Source of the DNA: Metridium senile
Lineage: Eukaryota; Cnidaria; Anthozoa; Actiniaria; Metridiidae
Assembly: GCA_949775045.1 (NCBI GenBank)
Contig: OX459095.1
Coordinates: 37,136,809-37,200,808, forward strand
Length of the DNA stretch: 64,000 nt
Reading direction: 5' to 3'
Shown: positions 26,501 to 35,500 of the stretch, piece after piece
How positions within the stretch are numbered: position 1 is the first letter of the stretch
Layout: the number at the start of each line of letters is the position of its first letter
Program-made: the position numbers and the translations under genes
The notes under the pieces: model-generated
Databases searched by the model: none
Seen by the model: only the letters and a program-made list of their open reading frames with translations
Told to the model about the DNA's origin: nothing

Positions 26501-29500
26501 AGAGAAACCCATTTTGATTGGGGTGGGGGTTAGAGGGGGTGTGTACTCTCCTATATTTGACATACGGGTAAGTGCAGATGATAAATACTTCTCACCGTCA
26601 TTACTAACAATAACTTGTAACATGACTGCTCTTGTAGTCATGAATATGGTGTATAATTCTTAATAGGTTTAGTCCGGGAAATATGAGCCTATGTACTAGG
26701 TATGTAAATCCGGCAGAGAAACTACACATAATTGATTACTCACCTGCCATAAGACATCCCGTAACTGAAAATCCATGCTTTCTGACATATTTCTTTCCCC
26801 TCTATACGGTAGTGGTAGACGTCCCTTGCCTCACCGCGTTGTCTGCGTAGCAGTCCCTCCACTTGGGGAGAGAAGAGAAGGAGGGCCTGCAGACAAGACC
26901 TGTTTTTTTTATTATTCTGCGGCCATCCAGTGGCCGCAGAATTTTCATTGGTCGATACCATGCATGTCAATCATCAGTATGCAAAGTTCTCAATTGATTG
27001 GTTGCTACGTCGCAATAGGAGGTTAAAAATAGAACTTCTGTGCGAATATTCGTCTTCGCAGACGTTATTGATAACAGAATGAAATCAAATTATATTTTTT
27101 TAAAGTTATTTCATGTTGAATTATAAATGCAATCTGTTCAATTATACATTTAATTGTATATATCATAGCTTGATCGATCCACTGGTAGGAATTTTTTTTC
27201 ATAGACATGAAAGATTAGAAAGGATTTTGATGAGAATATAGCGAGTCAGTTGAAGCAAGTTGAAGTAAAATCACAGTCGTTATTTACGGGTCAATGATTA
27301 CACATTTCAAGTCAAGAATAATTACGCGAAGAATTCTGAGAAATCTAGCTACGACAATAGTTCTTGATGATTAACTTTCCTTGCACCGTATTTAGGTGGT
27401 TAAAATTAGCAAAGTTGATATATTTTCGTTGGGAATCGTTATTTTTGAACTTCCGGTCAATTGCTTTGTTTTCCAATGTATAGTTGCCTTGCGATCTTCA
27501 GGACTTTTGTCTTGCTATAGTGCCTTTGGCTGTGTCTCAATGAGCTGCCATTTAAGCTACAGGCGACATTTTTCACGGAAAATCCATTTTGCCCTTCGAT
27601 GGGCGTCGAACTTGTACCGTACTCGCTCGCAATGGTGGTTATGTATAATTGTATATTGATTGATTACTATTGAAAGCAAATTCATGTACATATTCTAGAG
27701 TTAATACCAAATAGTTAAGTCTGTGTAAATAATGTTGTATATATTTAAGCTAATATTGGGGGCCCGGGGGTGTACTCCCATTGTCCAAGTGGTAGGGGTG
27801 ATCGGCGGAGGTTTTGAAAACAACCCCTAAAAGGTACGCACAGATTAAAATAACTGTTAAAACCCTTGTTGATTTCAACCGCTAAAAAATACGACTGTGC
27901 GATGTTCTTGCCAGCCAAGCTCACTTTTACCAACAAAACAGAGTAAAAATGACCGTCAAAGGTACTGATTCATGTTACACAACTGCTTTTAAGCCAAAAC
28001 GCTAAAAAGACCTTAAAAGGTACGCACAGGAAATATTTTCAACCCTAAAAGATATGCCGCAGACCCCTATACCACTTGGACAATGAAAGCTCCTCCCCCC
28101 AATACTCCTGGGGGTATCTGTATAGGAAATCGCACGATTTTTGAATTAATAGGTAAGAGTGATGTTTTGAAAGTTTTCAAAATTGATAACCAATTTGATA
28201 ACTTTGAAAACATCAAGAGTATCTATTATTACAAATTGTACGAAAAGATTGTGCGATTTTTTATTTATAATATACTGAAAAACTAATTGATACTCTGCAG
28301 AGTACAATTTACAAGTTAAGTGTACTCCTCTCGTCCAATCAGAATCAAGTAATTTTGTACTGAAATAAAAGCTAGTCCGATCTCCCATGACCGATTGGAT
28401 TTTCTGTGTTAAACATAATCGTGGTATCTATTCACCGTCTTTTCTATAATAAAGAGCAATTTATGACAAGGACTGTGACAATTTCGTTTTTATTCAGTTT
28501 CGATATTTACCCAAAACATCAGTCCTTTACGCACTTAAAAAACCTCGATAATTGGAAGACTAGTTTCGTGTTTCAACCTTTTCAACTATATTCAAATGTA
28601 CACGCATACTCTCAACATAACTGTAAATATTTAGACTTAAATTGTTTGTTTAACCTATTCTAACAAACTTTACATTGGAATTGGAATTCATCACAAAATA
28701 AAAGATAATTATTTAAGAGGAAAAAAAAAAAAGAAATAGAAGAAAACCCCCCAAAAAAATGGGCCATTGAGACTCGAACCAGAAACCTCTTGCTCCAAAA
28801 TTCCAAAGTATTCACACGCGCTAATTGGAAGAATGTTGATTTAATAGTGAAAACAAGTTGTATTTAAATTACTCTTAAAAGTTTGAAGCTAAAAAAGAAA
28901 ATAATAAAAGACAGTCCGTTTTATTTTCGAGCAGAAGTTTGAAGTGAGATATGGATGACAATCAATAAAGAAACAACTTTCTTTCTAAAGGAGTGTAGAA
29001 ACGAAGGCGAAAACAGTAAGATAAAATTATGTTATGTGACTCGAACCGGGAATGGCCTGCGAACACGCTCGTACAGAAATCCGGCGTGTACGGTGTCTGC
29101 CAAGTGACTAGTGTTTAGCCAATAGCGTCAACATTTGTCTGTAACAGATTGTTGACAATTTCTAAGCAAAAAAACGAAAGAAAAGAAGACATGCCCAACG
29201 GGTTATTGCCTTGTAGAAGTATTAAACTATAACGACTAAAACGTTCAAAACTTGACACGATTTCATTTAAAACTGCGATGAATCAGTTTGTTGTCTTTCG
29301 TAGAAATGCGCCTATGAGGGCGGCTTCTCTGTTCCTTGTCTTGCTAACCGCTAGTTAACCCGAAAAATTCATGTTGACTTTCCATTTAAAGAAACCTCAG
29401 TAGATTCAATGTGTTTTTGGACGATTTTGCAAGATAAAGTAATATTTAATAGTTGTGTCATTGACTATTAATAGACAAGCTGTGATCAGACTCGTGATTG

Positions 29501-32500
29501 GATTATATGGAACAACAACCACCGCGATTGGTTGAGCCACAATGAGTTCAAATTAACGACTCTGATTGGTTGATAACATCGTCGATTTCAAAAGTACAGA
29601 TTTAAATGGGAACGTGTTATACATACTCTCCATTGAAGACTAGAAGTCTTTCGGTGGATTCTTTAATAAGGCAGGGGAAGTATGTTTCAGTCTTGGCAAG
29701 ATTGACAAAGTATATATCATTTTAAAGCTTATATAACAGAGAATACAACTGTATATGTGATGAAGCCTAAGGGCTTTATTCTATTTAATTGAAGAATTAC
29801 CTTGAAATGGTGTAGGAATAACCTCAAGTGGATGCCTTTTCAGACTACAATAAGGAGAGAATCAATAAGCTGTGATATAAACTTTGTATAATTTATAAAT
29901 CAATGAATTCCTATGTCCATCATATCTGCCAGAGCCTGTATATTTTTTAAAGAGTTAAGTATATAAGAAACACTTTGATAATAGAGCGTTTTCGTATAAC
30001 CCACTTTAAAAATACAAATGAGAATACGTGTAAAATAACATGGTAATTAGATGTTCGTGTTATTAAATGTTTCAGTGAGTCGCTCTCACAGCTTTAAATA
30101 TAACATGATTGACAACGAAAACATTTATAGATTTCCTCGTAACCACTTTTATCAATGTTTTTCACAGTGGCTTGTGGCTCAAAGAAAAAAATCGAAAGCA
30201 AATAACTACACGCACTCCTCATTAGCACATTATTTCACACATATTCTCATTTGCATTTTAAAGTGGGTTATACGAAAACGCTCTAATACAGTGACAAATG
30301 TTAACTATACACCATATAGACCCTTAACATTTCCTGACATTTGAGGTATTTGTCAAAGCAAAATGTATTATAGGTAATTGTCACTGTTGACTTATATGCA
30401 ACTTGCTATTATCAAAATTAGGGAATGTTGCTCTATCTTACATCACATACCTTGTTTTTTGTAAAGCAGCAAAATTCTTTTTAAATAAAGGACTTAGCTG
30501 TAGGTAAAAAAAACACCGTGTTTTTTATGTGGTGTTAACACAACACACAAGGAACATGATATATAGGCTTGTTTTAGAAATATATATATATATTGAAGTG
30601 CACATTGAGTATCTTTGAAATTATGCACAGACTATACTATACCTGATTAAGAAGTCCAACAAGACTATGAGAACGACAAGGTTCATTACTGGGCTGAGTA
30701 TTAAAGGATGTGCTGTCGGTCCTAAACCAGATGAAGTTTAATCAATAACACAATTACAATTCCAGAATTAAAAACAAAACATAACCCTCCCTAAGGTCTC
30801 CTGACAGATTTTGTGTGACCAAGAACAACTCCTGGGTTCTCTAGAGGGTTACTGACCCACTCCTGTAAAGGTTTACAGTCAACTCAACTACAGACAAACT
30901 TGCCGACACAAATATTGGAATGTGTGAACGCAATGCTATTTAGTAAAGTTATAGAAAGTGTTCATGGGTGGCATGAGTGGCCTAGCGGTGAGAGTGCTGG
31001 CCTTTCACCACTGTAACCTGGGTTGATTCCCAGCTTGGCAACAAGCGAATTGAGTCTGTTTGATGTGTTGTTCTCTCTCATGCCACAAGAGTTTTTCTCT
31101 GGGTTATTCGGTTTTCCTCCCTCCGCAAAAATCAACATGTGAGCAGAGTCGTAAATATGGAATGTAGTGGTAGTGAGTGTGAGTGAACCTCACGGAAGAG
31201 CTCTGACAGGGAGTGATGGTTGTAAAATATTTACATTTAGTGTCTGGTTAACTGTCTAGTATTTAGGAGCTTCTATCAAGAATACCTTGATGGTAATGAT
31301 AAAAGATAGATGCTGGAATAACCCTTTTTTAGTTCTCTCTAAACTTCTTTAAATTTCAACTGTGTTATCCAACTCTCTTAACTACAATCTCGGCAAAAAC
31401 TAAGTTAGACAACTGCCTTGAAAATGGGACATTAGTCTTTTACCGTAATGTGCATGCTTTTGGAGCCTAAATTTGTTGTTAAAGCCCCTCCCCCACTACA
31501 CAATGTTGGCCTGGCAGTCATCAAGGAAACATGTTAACTGAAAACCAATATTGCGTGGAGGGGGAGGGGGAGGGGAGGATTATAGCAAAATTGTATAGGG
31601 AAAGGTCAAAATAGAGAAAACCGTAAAAGTGTCTCACTAGTTTCTGCCAAGATTGTAGTTTACTTTTAAAGGTAAGTGAGTAAGTGAGTTTGTTCTTTTG
31701 TGGTGGCAAGTTCATCTGTAGGCAGGTTGACTGGTTACCACTGTAAAATATCCATTGGCTATACAAAAAAAGATAGCACAACCGATGGTAATTGATCCAA
31801 CATAACATTATATATGTTTTGAAAATAGTTACATACTTATTAATATAGAAACCACTTGTGGATGCTGTAACAAGCACTCTGTCTTCCTCTAGTGTTGTTA
31901 TGTCAATATACATTAAGTCACCTACAAGGCAATTATAAATGTTTCAATCAACATCATAGCATGACCATTCTTGAAGAAATGCATGAAGGATATAGTCATA
32001 ATAGATGCATTAATACACAATAATAACACAAGAGCATAATAAAACTATTGAATACCCTTTCTTGGAAATGATTGCTTATCTATTACTGTGTAGTCACTTA
32101 CAAAAACTTTTGATGAATTTTTTACATTATTTTGACATTTTTTCATCTCAATCGGACCAATCAGGTACAAGTCCGATTGAGATGAAAAAATGTCAAAATA
32201 ATGTCAAAAATTCATCAAAAGTTTTTCCTACGGTACAGCGAGTCACACAGTAATGCTAATTAATGAACGACACTGATTGTGCTAAACTTGATAATGATTG
32301 TCTCATACTCAAGTGTATGCTGATAAGAGAAAATAAATGTTTCACACTAATGAAATTAGTGTACAAAGTTCATCATTTGTCTCGTGAATATCAAAGATTG
32401 GATTGTCATTTTGAATGCTACTGATGGTCTTCATCAGGAATGTTGTTAGATCATCAGATTCCTTAAAAGGATCATTTTGCATTGTGATTGATAACATTTG

Positions 32501-35500
32501 AATATGTGTTAATGAAAGTATCTTTTCTGGTAATGAAAAGCAAAAGGTATAATATACAGAGTACAGATTGCCTCAATTATATTACTCCAATACCATACCA
32601 ATACCATACAATACAATACCAATACCATACCAATACCATACCAATACCATACCAATACCATACCAATACCATACAATACCATACCATACCAACACCATAC
32701 AATACTATACAATACAATACTAATACCATACAATACCAATACCATACAATACCAATACCGTATAATACCATACCAATACCATACCAATACCATACCAATA
32801 CCATACTAATACCATACCAATTCAATAGCATGCCTCATGCAAAAAACAGTCACTTGACTACTAACCTTTAAGTTTTCTATAGCCTGGTGGAGGATTCCAA
32901 CTACTTGGTGCAAGAATTTTGACACAATTAGGTACCTAGCAGTTGATTCAGAAACATTAGAAAACTCATTTACAACTCATGAGAAAAAAACAAAAGAAAT
33001 CAGATCAATTAACTAAGCAATATCATGATTATATAGGTATCCATTGTTTCCACAGGGATGTTTAATGTCTAACATCCCTCCAAATGAATAGTCATGAAGG
33101 ATATTTAGTGTAAATATCCCATGAGGAACAATTAGTTATTAATCGTTCCTAAAGGCCAGGCTAAACTAGGACACATGTAACCTGCTACATTGTCGCCTGC
33201 TACCTGTTACCTCAATGTTTCTCAGTTTAGCCACCTCGAAAACATTGTAGCGCGCGACAAATTTTGTAGCCGGGACACAAAAGATGTTTCTAGGAGACAC
33301 AATTTGTGGTTCTATTATTTCCTTGATGTGTCTGATATGAACTGAAATGATAATGTTTAATGATTCCAATGAAAACCACAGATTGTAATGAAAACCTTTT
33401 CAAATATGTACATAAACTATTTTTAGCATACCTTTGGGTCTGTATTTTCAGGATGGAGTGGTTCTAGCAGGGGAAGCACCTCTTCAGAGCTAAACACATG
33501 ACTTGGTGGGATGCACTCCTCTGTAGTCATGGTCTCTTGAATTTGTCCTTTCACTTTAGCTGCTTCTTCTTTAATGCAAATATTCAAAGACAATTAATAT
33601 ACTATAGCAACAAAGCATGTGAAAATCCATGAGAACAGATAAAAATTGCATTTTCACTCCAAGAACATAAATTTAATTGGCTAGACACTTTCATACTTTG
33701 AGATGTTAGAGTACAAACATTAAAAGCGTGATACAAAAATAGTACTAAATATTTATGCCAATTCTATTGTTTATTAGCACTATTTAATACTAATTAGTAC
33801 TATTTGTTTCACAGATATAATGTTTGTATTCTATTGAATAAATAACAGTTAAGATTTTAAAAATCCATATTCTTGCCACATTCTTTTTGTTTTGTTTGTT
33901 TCTTGTGAACATAGCTCACTCAGCCCTCATTGTGCTTTCTGATGGATCAATTTGTCTTAATTTGCTTTTAAAGCATAAAGGAATCTTACCTTCCACATCA
34001 ATACCTGCTATAGCAGATAAAAATGACAGGGATAAGTTATCAACTGCAGAATGTGCATTGATCTCAAAAGACGTGCTTAAAAGATCCTTCAGCCTCCTTA
34101 AATGAATCCTTGCTTCTCGCAGACTATAAGTTTCTGAAATAAAAAATTACAATCTAAGTACAAAGCAATATTTAATACAATAATCCAGTGAATATACACA
34201 GTCTTGAGTTTTGTTAGTTGATTGTTTGTTTTCATACCATTCTATTGCTTCAAACCTCTAAAAATGAAGCAGCAAATTAAAATACTTACTTGACTTCTCA
34301 TAAAAATGCTATTATTAATCTATAAGCTCAAGGTGATGTGGGTTAAAAAATTGAAATTGAATTCTGACAAAACTGAGATCACTGTACTGTCAGCTGCCAG
34401 AGGCTCTTACTGTCTGAAAACATATGGCAAACGAGCCTTCTCTAATGCAGCTCCGGATCTATGGAATAGCCTTCCTGTGCATATTAGATCACATAATAAT
34501 ATCACTTTATTCAAGCGTGATCTTAAAACGTTCCTGTTTAGAAAGGCGTATTCTTCTTTCTGATTAATTAATTGATTAACTTAATATTTTAACATATATA
34601 ACCGATATGTGTATGATTATGACCTCCTACCAACATATGTGGCTTCATAGCTCAGTTGGTATAGCATTGCACCGGTACTGCAAAGGTCATGGGTTCAAAT
34701 CCCGTTGAAGTCCCGAATTTTTTCGAGCTTCTATAATTGCAATTACATAAATTGCTTATTTCTCCGCGACAATCATAATCATACACAAATCATATAACCG
34801 CGGATCAGACCCACATATACAGTTATTTCAAAAAACGTAGAATACTGAATAGTGCATACTGAATAGTGCATTGCAAGACCAAAATGCATTTTGGGTCATG
34901 TAATATTGTTTAAAGTAAGATAAATAATAATTAGTTATTTCATTCTTAATGTATTCCATTCAAAACAATGTACGAGCTTGTTATGGGGAGAAAATATCAC
35001 TGTAGATGTCTGTAGATGTATTATTTATTACAAATCAATGAGACCCACAATGCCCTTTGGTCTTGGAATACACTATTCAGTATTCAACGTTTTTTGAAAT
35101 AGCTGTATACCTATTACCGAAATATAATATATTTTTATATATGAATTCCTTCTATGCAAGGATTGATATAATTCTGCCTTTATTTGGCTTTTCATAATAT
35201 TTCTTAGCTTGTTTTAATTACATTAGATTAAATATTCCTAAACTCTATTTTAAATATGTAAAGCGTTGTTGAACTATAAGGAATTGACGCTATATAAAAT
35301 ATTATTATCATTATTTTATTAAAACAACAATTGTTCACGGTTTGAGTGTCCTCATGGTAAATAGAAAACAATTTGTGTGATTTATTATAAATATGATTTT
35401 AATAAGCAATTACAAACAACAAAAACAAACAAAAAAAGGAATGATTAAAAAACTTTATAAAACAATAAGAATTAAGTACATTAACTGATATATCAAATAC

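Larger units (their letters stand above)
23322..26890 (-). pseudogene. Multi-exon transposase-like gene, catalytic core missing
   Basis: Five minus-strand exons can be read. (a) About 26,744-26,890: [18 protein letters not shown]. (b) 25,729-26,016: [13 protein letters not shown], then [14 protein letters not shown]; after one frameshift [18 protein letters not shown]. (c) 25,247-25,368: [20 protein letters not shown]. (d) 23,635-24,015: [11 protein letters not shown], two in-frame stops, then [16 protein letters not shown]. (e) 23,322-23,566: [20 protein letters not shown]. The layout resembles a transposase-like family abundant in cnidarian and fish genomes (C-x-x-C motif, ENIYD, GxPxIVxPD), from memory rather than a search. 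Between exons c and d (24,016-25,246) I see only AT-rich DNA where a catalytic domain would be expected. It is clearly inactive. Confidence 0.6.
20400..29621. mobile_element. Large foldback DNA element (9.2 kb) with ~2-kb inverted arms in CLUH intron 10
   Basis: The arms 20,400-22,396 and 27,473-29,621 are inverted copies. The outer ends read AACACATTCCCATTTAAA and, in complement, AACACGTTCCCATTTAAA; the inner ends are CAACTATACATTGG and its exact complement. A possible four-base duplication (ATAC) flanks the ends. The spacer of about 5.1 kb carries a minus-strand multi-exon transposase-like pseudogene and smaller MITEs. Arms differ by point changes and a roughly 100-base extra piece on the right, so the insertion is not very recent. 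I could not assign it to a named superfamily. Confidence 0.8.
34306..35318 (+). mobile_element. LINE fragment (L2/CR1-like), internally deleted
   Basis: An open frame at 34,306-34,563 joins [15 protein letters not shown], a reverse-transcriptase piece, directly to [18 protein letters not shown] and [14 protein letters not shown], the usual C-terminus of L2/CR1-type LINEs, so the middle is deleted. The LINE 3' end is at about 35,260-35,318: AAGCGTTGTTGAAC, TTGACGCTATATAAA and an ATT-rich tail. A SINE (34,641 on) and a MITE (34,820-35,105) are inserted in its 3' untranslated part. It lies in CLUH intron 3. Confidence 0.8.

Noticed and set aside
31521..31913. 130-residue minus-strand open frame
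   Set aside because: Only its first 27 residues are real (CLUH exon 7); the rest is read-through into the intron past a good donor.
32488..32871. 127-residue open frame rich in YQYHT, and two overlapping valine/tyrosine-rich frames on the minus strand
   Set aside because: They are translations of the ATACC microsatellite, which has no stop codon in several frames.
34641..34713. Functional tRNA-Thr gene
   Set aside because: It folds well, but it has C instead of T at position 33, sits in a SINE with the typical SINE tail and lacks a nearby T-run terminator directly after the tRNA.
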